Shown here piece after piece: positions 17,245-27,399 of a DNA stretch of 64,000 bases. Position numbers and translations under genes: made by a program. Below the pieces are notes generated by a model. It was not told the DNA's origin, ran no database searches, and saw only the letters and a program-made list of their open reading frames with translations. Location of the stretch: NCBI RefSeq assembly GCF_014648875.1, contig NZ_BMRY01000001.1, positions 665,304 through 729,303 on the forward strand, given 5' to 3'. This stretch comes from Streptomyces parvus (GTDB lineage Bacteria > Actinomycetota > Actinomycetes > Streptomycetales > Streptomycetaceae). The stretch's first letter is position 1; every line of letters starts with the position of its first letter.

Positions 17245-18348
17245 ATGGAGATTCTGTTGTTCCTGCTCGCGATGTGCATGCTCGCGGCGGTCATCGGCCC
17301 CTGGGTGATGCGCCGCCGGGGAGGTATCCGCCAGGTCGCCCCCGGTTCGCCGGACGCCGCCGACCCGGACACGTACGGCTTCGCGCGTCAGGAGGAGCTG
17401 GACGTCCGGATGCCGGGCCCGGACCAGGACCTCCTGGACGTGCTCGACGTGGTCCAGGGCACTCAGCGGTGGCAGGCGGCCTCCCAGCTGCTGGCCGGGA
17501 CGCCGAAGGAGGGCGAGGTGCGCTGGCAGCGGATCCAGGCCTTCGCGGGGGCGGCCTCGCTGGAGCTGGCGCAGCAGCCGGGGAAGGGCGGGTCGTGGCT
17601 GCGGGCCTGGCGCGCGGAGTCCCCGAAGGACGCGGGCGGCGCTGCGGTGCACGCGGAGTTCCTGGTGCAGCAGGCGTGGCGGTCCTCGGCCGCGGGCAGC
17701 GACGACTTCCGGATCATCCTGGAGGAGGCCCGTACGGTCTGCGGCGAGGCGGCCCTGCTCGCCCCGGGCGACCCCGTGCCTTACATCGTGGAGCTGGCGG
17801 TGGCCCGGGGCCTGGGCTACACCCCCGAGCAGTTCGACCAGCTGTGGGCGAAGATCATCGACCGGGCCCCGGCGCACATGGGCGCGCACATCGCGGCGCT
17901 GCACTTCCACTCCGAGCGGTGGCACGGTTCGCGCAAGGACGCCGAGGCCTTCGCCACGGCCGCCGCGGCCCGCGCCCCGCAGGGTTCGCTGCTGGCGGCG
18001 CTGCCGCTGTTCGCGGTGTACGAGCACCTGCCGGAGGTCAATCTGGTGCAGGGCTTCTACCGCAGCCAGGTGGTGACGAAGGCGGTCGAGGGGGCGATGT
18101 TCGCGGTGCACGCGGCACGCCAGGACGACCCGATGCTCGCCCACGTCCGCCACCTGCTGGTGCTGTTCCTGGTGCACATGGAGCGCTGGTCGGAGGCGAT
18201 GCACCAGCTGGTCCGCATCGACGGCCATGTGGGCGCGCTGCCCTGGACGGCGGAGGCGGACCCGGCCGCGCAGTACACGGTCTACCGGGCGCTGGCGGTG
18301 GCGGGGTACGAGGCGAACGGCGGCAGCCCGGCGACGCTGCCGCACTGA
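17245..18348 (+). CDS. Membrane-anchored hypothetical protein with helical repeat-like body
   Basis: This 367-residue protein has an N-terminal transmembrane helix (residues 2-21, EILLFLLAMCMLAAVIGPWV) followed by RRRGG, so the remaining 340 residues are probably cytoplasmic. The body is almost all alpha-helical with paired-helix periodicity (QRWQAASQLL, then HAEFLVQQAW, then HVRHLLVLFLVHMERWSEAM), reminiscent of TPR-like scaffolds without a clear consensus. I do not recognise a named family. It is conserved-looking and divergent from metB. Confidence 0.75.
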   Translation: MEILLFLLAMCMLAAVIGPWVMRRRGGIRQVAPGSPDAADPDTYGFARQEELDVRMPGPDQDLLDVLDVVQGTQRWQAASQLLAGTPKEGEVRWQRIQAFAGAASLELAQQPGKGGSWLRAWRAESPKDAGGAAVHAEFLVQQAWRSSAAGSDDFRIILEEARTVCGEAALLAPGDPVPYIVELAVARGLGYTPEQFDQLWAKIIDRAPAHMGAHIAALHFHSERWHGSRKDAEAFATAAAARAPQGSLLAALPLFAVYEHLPEVNLVQGFYRSQVVTKAVEGAMFAVHAARQDDPMLAHVRHLLVLFLVHMERWSEAMHQLVRIDGHVGALPWTAEADPAAQYTVYRALAVAGYEANGGSPATLPH

Positions 18349-18350
18349 TC

Positions 18351-18441
18351 TCCGTACGGCTTCATGGTCTGGCGGGGCGGGGGCCGGGTCGGCTCCGGCT
18401 CCGGCTCCGTACGGCTTCATGGCCTGGCGGGGGCGGGGGCC
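18351..18441. repeat. 36-bp direct repeat, two copies
   Basis: Copies at 18351-18385 and 18406-18441 share TCCGTACGGCTTCATGG, then TCTGG or CCTGG and a G-rich end, with one substitution and one inserted G. They lie in the short gap between convergent genes. Confidence 0.85.
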
Positions 18442-18453
18442 GTCGCGGCGGGG

Positions 18454-19677
18454 TCAGGTCTTCCCGGGTACGACGGGTGCCTCCGGCACAGGGGCCCGGC
18501 CGACCGCCGTGGTCACCACGGCACCCGCCACCAGCGTCGCGCCGGTCACCGTGACGGCCGTGACCCCGATGCCGTCCGCCACCAGCCCGCCGGCCAGCGC
18601 CCCGAGCGCGATGGCCCCGTTGAACACCCCGACGAACAGCGAGGAGGCGGCCTCGCGGGCGTCGGGGGCGGCGAGCAGCACCCAGGTCTGCGTGCTCACC
18701 GAGACACCGCCGTAGCCGAGGCCCCAGAGCACCATCAGGACGGCCGCGAGGGCGGGGGAACCGCCCAGCCACGGCAGCGCGGCGACGGTGGCCGCCAGGA
18801 CCGTGCCGATCACCAGCAGCGTGGTGCGCGGCGAGCGGGCCGCCCCGGCCCCGGCGAGGAAGTTCCCGGCCACGCCGGCGATCCCGTACACGAGGAGCAG
18901 GACGCCGATCGTGCCCGCGCCGACGCCGGAGACGTCCTCCAGGACCGGCCTGATGTACGTGTACGCGGCGAAGTGCCCGGTGACGAGGAAGCCGACGACG
19001 AGGAGCCCGGTACGCAGCCGGGGGTCGCGGGTCAGCCGCAGCGCACCGCCGAACGGGACGGTGCGCTCCGCCGGGAGCCGGGGCAGCAGGAGCGTGGCGG
19101 CGACCAGCACCACGGCCCCGAGCCCGGCGGCCGCCAGGAACGCGGCGCGCCAGCCGGCGAGGTCCCCGAGGTACGTTCCGGCCGGGACGCCCAGCACGGA
19201 CGCGACGGCGATACCGCTGAAGACGAGGGACGTGGCCGTGCCCGCGGACTTCGCCGGGACCAGGCGGACCGCGAGTCCGGCCGCGACGGCCCAGACGCCG
19301 CCCATGCCGACGCCGACCAGGACGCGGGCGACGACCATGGTCGCGAAGTCGGGCGCCCAGGCCGCACCGAGGTTGCCGACGACCAGCACGGCGACCAGCA
19401 CGCACAGGGCCGTACGCCGGTCCGCGCGGCCGAGCAGCGGGACGAGGGCGGGGGCGGAGAGCGCCGCGACGAGGCCGGTGATGGTCAGCGTCAGTCCGGC
19501 GACGCCCTCGGGGACGCCGAGCGAGCGGCCCATCGGGGTGAGCAGCCCGACGGGCAGCATCTCGGAGGTGACCACGGTGAACGTGCCGAGCGCGAGGGCC
19601 GCCACGCCGGGCCAGCCGCTGCGCGAGGGTGCCGGGCGGGCGGCCCGGGCGCCCGATGATTCCTGAACCTGCGTCAT
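18454..19677 (-). CDS. MFS transporter of the DHA1 (AraJ/ChlR-type) group
   Basis: This 407-residue protein has about twelve transmembrane segments, motif A-like GRADRRTAL after helix 2 and helix-5 motif [15 protein letters not shown], typical of DHA1 drug:H+ antiporters. The ATG at 19677 is preferred over an upstream TTG. It is divergent from a LysR gene across a 98-bp region containing an inverted repeat, so that regulator probably controls its expression in response to an exported compound. Confidence 0.88.
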   Translation of the reverse strand: MTQVQESSGARAARPAPSRSGWPGVAALALGTFTVVTSEMLPVGLLTPMGRSLGVPEGVAGLTLTITGLVAALSAPALVPLLGRADRRTALCVLVAVLVVGNLGAAWAPDFATMVVARVLVGVGMGGVWAVAAGLAVRLVPAKSAGTATSLVFSGIAVASVLGVPAGTYLGDLAGWRAAFLAAAGLGAVVLVAATLLLPRLPAERTVPFGGALRLTRDPRLRTGLLVVGFLVTGHFAAYTYIRPVLEDVSGVGAGTIGVLLLVYGIAGVAGNFLAGAGAARSPRTTLLVIGTVLAATVAALPWLGGSPALAAVLMVLWGLGYGGVSVSTQTWVLLAAPDAREAASSLFVGVFNGAIALGALAGGLVADGIGVTAVTVTGATLVAGAVVTTAVGRAPVPEAPVVPGKT

Positions 19678-19733
19678 GCCCCCAGCCAATCGGGGCCGGA
19701 GACCGGGAACAACGGCCGAGTCCTCATCCTTCT

Positions 19734-19748
19734 ATGAGCTGGACTCAT
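19734..19748. promoter_or_regulatory. Inverted repeat ATGAG-N5-CTCAT, candidate LysR operator
   Basis: A 15-bp dyad lies 27 bases upstream of the LysR start and between it and the divergent MFS gene. A further CTCAT half-site occurs at 19724. LysR regulators usually bind such interrupted dyads with a T-N11-A core. Confidence 0.5.
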
Positions 19749-19775
19749 CGATCCGGACCAGGGAGGCGGGGGCAC

Positions 19776-20675
19776 ATGAGCAATCCGGAGATCCGGGAGC
19801 TGGAGGCCTTCCTCGCCCTGGCCGACGAGCTGCACTTCGGCCGGGCCGGGGAGCGCCTCTACCTCTCGCAGAGCCGGATCAGCCAGCTGCTGCGGGCGTT
19901 GGAGAGCAGGATCGGCGGACGGCTGGTCGACCGTACGAGCCGCCGGGTCCGGCTCACCCCGCTCGGCGAGCAGCTGCACGCGGGGCTGCGGCCCGCCTTC
20001 GACGCGATCGTGGAGACGATCGACGGGGTCCGGGAGGCGGCGCGCGGCGTCGGCGGGGTGTTCCGCGTCGGCTTCCAGGGGACGGCGAACGACCCGTTCA
20101 TGCGGGCGGTCACGGCGTTCCGGGACGGGCATCCCGACTGCGCCGCCGAGATCGTGGAGATCCCGCTCGCCGATCCGTTCGGCGCGGTGCACCGGGGCGA
20201 GGTGGACGCGGCGGTGGTGCTGATGCCGGTCCGGGACGACGCGCTGGTGCTCGGCCCGGTGTTCTCCGCCCGGCCGCTGACCCTGGCCGTCTCCGACCGG
20301 CACCCGTACGCGCGCCGCCCCGGCATCGACGCCGAGGACCTGGCGGGCTGCCCGCTCATCGGCGTTGCGGGAGCGGCCCCGGAGTACTGGCGCCTCGCCC
20401 AGGCCCCGGTGGTCACGCCCGGTGGCCGCGCGATCCCGGCGGGGCCCGCGGTGAGCAGCCTCCAGGAGGGCCTCGCCCTGGTGCGGGCGGACCTGGGCGG
20501 GATGCTGCTGTGCGACCCGACGGCCGACTACCACGGCAGCCACGCGGTGGCCTTCGTCCCGGTGACCGGCCTCCCGGAGTCCTCCCTCGCGCTGGTGTGG
20601 CACCGGAACCAGGAGACGGCCCGGACGCGGGGCTTCGCCCGGGCCCTGGCGGACGTCACCGGGGCCACGAGGTGA
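19776..20675 (+). CDS. LysR-family transcriptional regulator
   Basis: The 299 residues comprise an N-terminal winged helix (residues 1-65, with [20 protein letters not shown] as the HTH) and a periplasmic-binding-like effector domain (from about residue 90, [12 protein letters not shown]). GGGAGG precedes the ATG at 19776. The divergent arrangement with the MFS gene is the classic LysR autoregulatory layout. The effector is unknown. Confidence 0.88.
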   Translation: MSNPEIRELEAFLALADELHFGRAGERLYLSQSRISQLLRALESRIGGRLVDRTSRRVRLTPLGEQLHAGLRPAFDAIVETIDGVREAARGVGGVFRVGFQGTANDPFMRAVTAFRDGHPDCAAEIVEIPLADPFGAVHRGEVDAAVVLMPVRDDALVLGPVFSARPLTLAVSDRHPYARRPGIDAEDLAGCPLIGVAGAAPEYWRLAQAPVVTPGGRAIPAGPAVSSLQEGLALVRADLGGMLLCDPTADYHGSHAVAFVPVTGLPESSLALVWHRNQETARTRGFARALADVTGATR

Positions 20676-20749
20676 GCGCCGGTGCCCGGAATCCCGGCGG
20701 CCTCTCCCGTGTTGTACGTACCGAACACCGACCCCCGGAGGAGCCCCGC

Positions 20750-21415
20750 ATGTTCCTGAACCACCGCACCCCCGTGCTCCCCACCCCGGAGCAGGCCCTG
20801 CGCGGCCGCCCCGTCCCCGAGTTCACCGTCCCCTCCCGCCACACGGTCCTCGGCAATCCGCTGGTGGGCCCGTACCCGGAGGGCCTGGAGGTGGCGGACT
20901 TCGCGCTGGGCTGTTTCTGGGGCGCCGAGCGGAAGTTCTGGCAGACGGAGGGCGTGTGGACGACGCTGGTCGGCTACCAGGGCGGCTACACGGAGAACCC
21001 GACGTACGAGGAGGCCTGTTCGGGCCTGACCGGCCACACGGAGGCGGTACGCGTCGTCTTCGACCCGGCCGTCGTGTCGTACGAGGAGCTGCTGAAGCTG
21101 TTCTGGGAGTCGCACAACCCGACCCAGGGCTTCCGCCAGGGCAACGACGTGGGCACTCAGTACCGCTCCGCGATCTACACCCACTCCCCCGCCCAGGCAG
21201 CGGCGGCCGACGCCTCCCGTGAGGCGTACCAGAAGGTCCTGACGGCCTCGGGCCACAAGGAGATCACCACGGAGATCCTCCCGGCCGAGGGCCGCCCGTT
21301 CTGGCCTGCGGAGGCGTATCACCAGCAGTACCTGGACAAGAACCCGGGCGGCTACTGCGGCATCGGCGGCACGGGCGTCTCCTGCCCGATCGGCGTGGCC
21401 CCGGCCGAGGGCTGA
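20750..21415 (+). CDS. msrA: Peptide methionine-(S)-S-oxide reductase
   Basis: MsrA reduces methionine-S-sulfoxide in oxidised proteins. The catalytic motif GCFWGAE is present with Cys55 as nucleophile. Substrate-binding residues lie in [20 protein letters not shown], and a C-terminal Cys in [11 protein letters not shown] is a candidate resolving residue. The 221-residue length includes an N-terminal extension of about 40 residues usual for actinomycetes. The ATG follows CGGAGGAG. Confidence 0.95.
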   Translation: MFLNHRTPVLPTPEQALRGRPVPEFTVPSRHTVLGNPLVGPYPEGLEVADFALGCFWGAERKFWQTEGVWTTLVGYQGGYTENPTYEEACSGLTGHTEAVRVVFDPAVVSYEELLKLFWESHNPTQGFRQGNDVGTQYRSAIYTHSPAQAAAADASREAYQKVLTASGHKEITTEILPAEGRPFWPAEAYHQQYLDKNPGGYCGIGGTGVSCPIGVAPAEG

Positions 21416-21439
21416 GCCAGGGCCTCGCGTCGTCGCCCG

Positions 21440-21481
21440 GCGTCGGGGCGGGACCTCCGGCGGCACGCCGCCGCCCGACGC
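21440..21481. terminator. Imperfect hairpin between msrA and the convergent regulator
   Basis: GCGTCGGGGCGG pairs with CCGCCCGACGC (one bulged base) around an inner CCGGCGGC/GCCGCCG fold, directly at the 3' ends of both genes. Confidence 0.4.
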
Positions 21482-21946
21482 TCAGGCCGCCAGCAGCACG
21501 CCGCCCATCGGACCCGCAGGGCCGGTCGCGCCGACCGGTCCTGTCGTTCGTACCGACCGGTGACCGCCCGCCGCCCCCAGCGACCGGGACCGGCTCCGGG
21601 TGCGGGCGGCCGCGAGGCTCACCAGCCGCTCCCCCGCCAGCGCCAGGACGTCGGCAAGGCTGAGACCCAGCGCCTGGGCCGCGGCGGCCAGCACCTCCGA
21701 GGAGGCCTCCTTGCGGCCGCGCTCCACCTCGGACAGATACGCCATGGAGATCCGGGACGCCTCGGACACGTCCTTCAACGTCCTTCCCTGCGCCCGTCGT
21801 TCGCGGCGCAGCACCTCCCCGACGAGGTCGCGCCAGAGCGGCTCCCGGGGCAGGTCCTGGGACAGGTCCCGGGGTGCCGGGTCCGCCGCCGTCGGGAGCG
21901 GGCGCAGGGGGATCACGTCGGCCTGGTTCGTCGTTCGGATGGTCAC
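21482..21946 (-). CDS. XRE-family regulator resembling ClgR/PopR
   Basis: The 154-residue protein has a Cro/C1 helix-turn-helix at residues about 42-98. The sequences LRRERRAQGRTLKDVSEASR, YLSEVERGRKEASSE and VLAAAAQALGL closely resemble the actinobacterial clp-gene regulators ClgR and PopR, which activate Clp protease operons. The N-terminal 35 residues are specific to this protein. The C-terminus ends in a short collagen-like G-x-y run (TGPVGATGPAGPMGG). No clp gene lies nearby, so targets must be elsewhere. Confidence 0.8.
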   Translation of the reverse strand: MTIRTTNQADVIPLRPLPTAADPAPRDLSQDLPREPLWRDLVGEVLRRERRAQGRTLKDVSEASRISMAYLSEVERGRKEASSEVLAAAAQALGLSLADVLALAGERLVSLAAARTRSRSRSLGAAGGHRSVRTTGPVGATGPAGPMGGVLLAA

Positions 21947-21955
21947 CGTCCCAGA

Positions 21956-22516
21956 CTAGGAGCGCGGCACCCCCTCGGCACGGGGTCGGCGTTGCGCTCC
22001 GGGCGGATCTGCTGTCGGCGAAGTTCCGTGACAGACGGCTGTGTTCGCAGGACGGGCGGTCCGGCGGCGGTAGTAGGCGATCGCGAGGGCGATGGTGACC
22101 GGCCCCCAGGCGGCGATGGGGGCGACGCACACCGTCGCCAACAACTCCCAGGCGTCGCTGCTGTATCCGACGTTGTCGACGACTCCGTACAGGGTGAGGC
22201 TGCGGTCGTCGCCGAGAGGGACAGCGGTGAAGAGGACAGTGAGGATCAGGCCGCCGAGGACCGCCGGGACGAAGGCGGCCAGAGGCCGGACGCGCCTGCC
22301 GCCGATGAGCGGTATCCAGGCGGGCGCCGCCTCGCCCCAGCCCCGGACCAGCCCGACGGTCAGGATCGCGATCACTTCCGTCAGCACGCTGAGCCCGAGG
22401 ACGTACGGAACGCTCAGCCAGTAGGCGGGCATGCCGCCCGTCTGCACCTGCCCCATCTCGAAGTGCACGGCGAAGGGCAGCCGCCACAGGCACGCCGGCA
22501 GCAGCAACAGGGGCAA
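21956..22516 (-). CDS. Multi-pass membrane protein, 5' end uncertain (possible frameshift in a G7 tract)
   Basis: The 186 residues from a TTG at 22516 carry about four hydrophobic helices (PYVLGLSVLTEVIAILTVGL, FVPAVLGGLILTVLF, LLATVCVAPIAAWGPVTIAL). The frame continues coding-like upstream as AGDTERPVPRWATRLAHALP but contains no ATG or GTG. An ATG at 22604 lies in a different frame, separated by seven consecutive G (22575-22581). One fewer G would fuse MTPKLFHRPPP to the main frame, giving about 215 residues. Either a TTG/CTG start is used or there is a real or sequencing frameshift. The family is unnamed. Confidence 0.6.
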   Translation of the reverse strand: MPLLLLPACLWRLPFAVHFEMGQVQTGGMPAYWLSVPYVLGLSVLTEVIAILTVGLVRGWGEAAPAWIPLIGGRRVRPLAAFVPAVLGGLILTVLFTAVPLGDDRSLTLYGVVDNVGYSSDAWELLATVCVAPIAAWGPVTIALAIAYYRRRTARPANTAVCHGTSPTADPPGAQRRPRAEGVPRS

Positions 22517-22761
22517 CGCGTGGGCCAGGCGCGTCGCCCAGCGCGGAACGGGCCGCTCGGTGTCCCCCGCGGGCGGGGGGGCGGTGGAAGAGCTTCGGTG
22601 TCATGGCTCCACCCTCGCGGGGCGGGCCCGACGGCGGATCCCCCGCGCGTGCCGGGCCGCTCCCCCGCGCGGGGGAGGCCGTACGCGCCGGTCTCAGCCG
22701 TGCGGGCCAGCGGTCGCCGGGGAGGCGTAGCCCTCCCCGACCCGCATCGCCCCGGCCTCCG

Positions 22762-24366
<1,605 letters not shown>

Positions 24367-24418
24367 TTACCCGTCAGGAACGGGGACACCTCGCCTGACG
24401 ATCAGTCATGATGCCCCC

Positions 24419-25096
24419 ATGACCAAGCCACGGGGGCGTCGGAGAGGGCTGCCTCCTGACGCGTTACGGGCGTCGCGCGGGGCGCACCGGGCCGCGAACG
24501 GCCCCGCCCGGTCCCGCCCGGCCCCGACCCCGCCGCCGCCCGTACGGGCGCCCGCGCGGGCGGAGTATCCGGCGTACGCCCGCCTCTCGGCCTACCCCGC
24601 CCCGGGGCCCCCCAGGCAGCCGCGCGTCCCCAAGGGCACGGGTGACATGCGGCGGTATCTGGCGGTCGGGCTCGACGCCTATCTGTGCCTGCTGTCCGTC
24701 GGGCTGCTGGTGCGCTCCTGCCTGGACTCCGGCGGGACGGGGCGCGCGATCGCCCTGCTGGTCGTCCAGCTGACCGTGCTGTCGTTCGCCAATCAGGTGC
24801 TGCTGACGATGGCCGTCCGGGCGAGCGCCGGAAAGCTGATCATGGGCGTCCGGGTGATCCGGCTGCCCGACGCGGGCCGGCCGGGCTTCCGCAGGCTGGT
24901 GCTGCGCTGGCTGTACGGGCTCCTCTGGCTGCCGCTCCAGCCCTGGCGCAGGCTCCGCGGCCCGGCGACGGCCCGCGGCCCCGAGCACCCCGCCGGCCGC
25001 CCCGCCGAGCCGCACGAGGACCTCGCGGGGGTACGCCAGGTGCGCCGCAGCGACCTGCGGTCCTACCGGGCGGCGGTGCGGGAGCGTACGGACTGA
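24419..25096 (+). CDS. RDD-family membrane protein
   Basis: This 225-residue protein has a Pro/Arg/Ala-rich N-terminal region of about 75 residues and then the RDD core (RYLAVGLDAYLCLLSVGLLV with the conserved Arg and Asp, a second helix, and GKLIMGVRVIRLPDAGRP after the third). RDD proteins are small integral membrane proteins with transport-linked but ill-defined roles. No ribosome-binding sequence precedes the ATG, so the transcript may be leaderless. The C-terminal tail is basic. Confidence 0.8.
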   Translation: MTKPRGRRRGLPPDALRASRGAHRAANGPARSRPAPTPPPPVRAPARAEYPAYARLSAYPAPGPPRQPRVPKGTGDMRRYLAVGLDAYLCLLSVGLLVRSCLDSGGTGRAIALLVVQLTVLSFANQVLLTMAVRASAGKLIMGVRVIRLPDAGRPGFRRLVLRWLYGLLWLPLQPWRRLRGPATARGPEHPAGRPAEPHEDLAGVRQVRRSDLRSYRAAVRERTD

Positions 25097-25115
25097 GCTC
25101 GGAGACAACAGTCCG

Positions 25116-26621
25116 TCATGGCCTCCCCCGCGGGCCGGCACCGGCCCGGGCGATGAGCAGGGCCACGTCGTCGCGCTCTCCGCTGTGCCGCAGGGTGTGC
25201 AGAAGCAGGTCGCAGGTGGCGTCCAGCGAACGGCGGGGGTCGTCGAGAACGTCGAGGAGAGCCTTCAGGCGTGCGTCGATCGGCTGGTCGCGGGTCTCGA
25301 CGAGGCCGTCGGTGTAGAGGACGAGCTGGTCTCCCCGCTCGAAGTCGATGGAGGTCGATTCGAAGGAGATGCCGCAGCCTCCCAAGGGCGCGCCGGTGGG
25401 CAGGTCGAGCAGCTCGCGTGTGCCGTCCGGACGCAGGAGGACGGGCGGCAGGTGCCCGGCGACGGACAGGTCGCATCGCTCGGTGCGGGGATCGAAGACG
25501 GCGTAGACGCAGGTGGCGATGGTGTCGAGGCCGTCCGTGATGTGGTCGAGGTGGTGCAGGACCCGGGCGGGGGGCAGATCGAGATCGGCCAGGGTTCTCG
25601 TGGCGGTGCGCAGCTGTCCCATGGTGGCCGCGGCTGTCACACCGCTGCCCATGACGTCGCCGACGACGAGGGCGGTCTTGTCGCCGGCCAGGGGAATGAC
25701 GTCGAACCAGTCCCCGCCGATCTCGATCGTCGCCTGGGCGGGGCGGTAGCGGAAGGCGACCTCCAGCCCCGGCCGCTGTGCGGGCGGGTGGGGCAGCAGG
25801 CTGCGCTGGAGGGTGAGGGCGGTCCGGCGCTGTTCTTCCACGGCGCGATGCCGATCGGTGACATCGACGCTGGAGGTGGCCACTCCCAGGACCCTCCCGT
25901 CGGAGGATTCGAGCCGGTAGAACGAGATCGACCAGGCGTGGTCATGGTCCGGGTCGGCCGGCGTGCGGCCCACGGTGTACTGGTCCACGATCGGTGTCCC
26001 GGAGGCCAGGACCTCGCGCATGGCGCCTTCGAAGGCCGCGTCGATCAGGGGCAGCACCTCGCTGACGTGCCGGCCGACATGCTCGGCTGCAGGCACACCG
26101 TTCATCCGCTCCTCCGCGGGGTTGACGGAGATGTACCGGAGGTCGGTGTCCAGCATGGCCAGCCCGATCGGCGCCTGGGACACCAGCTGGGCGGACAGGG
26201 CCAGGTTCCGCTCGACCCGCCGCAGCGTCGTCTGGTCGGTGGCCAGTCCCAGGGCCCAGTACTCGCGCTGGTCGTCCTGGAGCCGCATGTTGCGGAACTC
26301 CACCATCCGCGTGCTGCCGTCCTTGCGCCGGACGGGAAAGACTCCTGCCCAGCTCTCGCCGTCGTCCATGACCTGGGCGAACAGCCCCAGCACCTTGTCG
26401 AGGTGTTCCTCGTCGATCAGCAGATGGCCCGCGTACTCGCCCAGGGCCTCCTCGGCGCTGTAGCCGAAGAGGATCTCGGCCTGGGGGCTCCAGAGATCGA
26501 TCCTGCCATCGGCGTTCAGGAGGACAGCGGCCACGTTCAGCACATCCAGGAGGCCACCGGGTCCCGACGGCGCCACAGCCGAGGAGCCGGGGTCGCCCTG
26601 GAAACGTTCGGTGGCACCCAT
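25116..26621 (-). CDS. PAS-domain SpoIIE-type (PP2C) serine phosphatase
   Basis: The 501 residues contain two PAS domains (residues about 23-140 and 150-270) and a C-terminal SpoIIE/RsbU-like PP2C phosphatase (LQRSLLPHPP entry motif, GGDWFDV and GDVMGSG metal sites, RDDVALLIAR end). Such proteins dephosphorylate anti-anti-sigma factors in response to signals sensed by PAS. The start at 26621 has GGAGGAG at eight bases. There is no HATPase or STAS partner next to it, so its target is encoded elsewhere. Confidence 0.88.
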   Translation of the reverse strand: MGATERFQGDPGSSAVAPSGPGGLLDVLNVAAVLLNADGRIDLWSPQAEILFGYSAEEALGEYAGHLLIDEEHLDKVLGLFAQVMDDGESWAGVFPVRRKDGSTRMVEFRNMRLQDDQREYWALGLATDQTTLRRVERNLALSAQLVSQAPIGLAMLDTDLRYISVNPAEERMNGVPAAEHVGRHVSEVLPLIDAAFEGAMREVLASGTPIVDQYTVGRTPADPDHDHAWSISFYRLESSDGRVLGVATSSVDVTDRHRAVEEQRRTALTLQRSLLPHPPAQRPGLEVAFRYRPAQATIEIGGDWFDVIPLAGDKTALVVGDVMGSGVTAAATMGQLRTATRTLADLDLPPARVLHHLDHITDGLDTIATCVYAVFDPRTERCDLSVAGHLPPVLLRPDGTRELLDLPTGAPLGGCGISFESTSIDFERGDQLVLYTDGLVETRDQPIDARLKALLDVLDDPRRSLDATCDLLLHTLRHSGERDDVALLIARAGAGPRGRP

Positions 26622-26795
26622 GACCCAGACTCCTCCCGGCCCCCGGCTCCGGCTGTCGTCCGCCGGTGCGGTCCCTGTGCCGACATCCATCTCCCGGCTG
26701 CTCCATTGTCCCCCTCGCGACCTGGGTGGGCAGCCCAGGAGCGAGCGCACGGGCCGAGCCCGGTCCCTGATCCGGCCTGGTCCGGACGAGAGGCC

Positions 26796-27161
26796 CTAGA
26801 CCTCCTGCGCCGTACGGTCCCGCGCCGCCCGCATCGCCGCCGCCGTGGCCGGCGCGTCGTACTCCGGGCCGACGCCGGGAACGATCACCACGTCACCGTC
26901 CAGATGCCGGGTGCGCAGCGGCAGGATCTCCTGGTAGGCCGGGGACGCGTACCAGGCACGGGCCTCCGCCACTCCGGGAAAGCCCACCATGACCAGCGCG
27001 CCCGGCCAGGTCCCCTCCACCACCTCCACCTCGCCTCCGTGCACCAGGAAGCGGCCTCCGTAGGGCTGGAAGGTGGCCTGGATCCGCTCGATGTAGTTCA
27101 GCACCTCGTCCTGGACGGGGCCGTCGGCGGGGCGCAGGTGGGCGATGGCGTACGCGGTCAT
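26796..27161 (-). CDS. DUF1330 (dimeric alpha-beta barrel) protein
   Basis: The 121-residue protein starts with MTAYAIAHLRPADG and contains YGGRFLVHGGEVEVVEGTWP and YASPAYQEILPLR, the pattern of the DUF1330 ferredoxin-like fold related to EthD/ABM proteins. GGAGGA precedes the ATG at 27161. Members are small cytoplasmic dimers with no assigned substrate. Confidence 0.82.
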   Translation of the reverse strand: MTAYAIAHLRPADGPVQDEVLNYIERIQATFQPYGGRFLVHGGEVEVVEGTWPGALVMVGFPGVAEARAWYASPAYQEILPLRTRHLDGDVVIVPGVGPEYDAPATAAAMRAARDRTAQEV

Positions 27162-27295
27162 GGTCCGGTCCTCCGTGCGATCGGGTCGGTGCTCTGTTTC
27201 GACACCCACGATGCTGCCTGGCGAGGCGGCGGCCGTCGATTACCCCGGAGGTCATGCGGAGGTCGTGCGGGGCGGGCCGACCGGGCCCGGACACG

Positions 27296-27337
27296 CCGAA
27301 GGCGGCGGTCCCGGGGGTCCGGGGCCGCCGCCTTCGG
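27296..27337 (-). terminator. 13-bp hairpin downstream of the L,D-transpeptidase gene
   Basis: CCGAAGGCGGCGG pairs perfectly with CCGCCGCCTTCGG across a 16-base G/C-rich loop, about 60 bases past the lipoprotein stop. Confidence 0.65.
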
Positions 27338-27399
27338 GCGGGGACGGGGTGGCGCGGAGAAGGGGAACCGGCACCCCGGAGGGGAAGCCGGTGGGTGGA

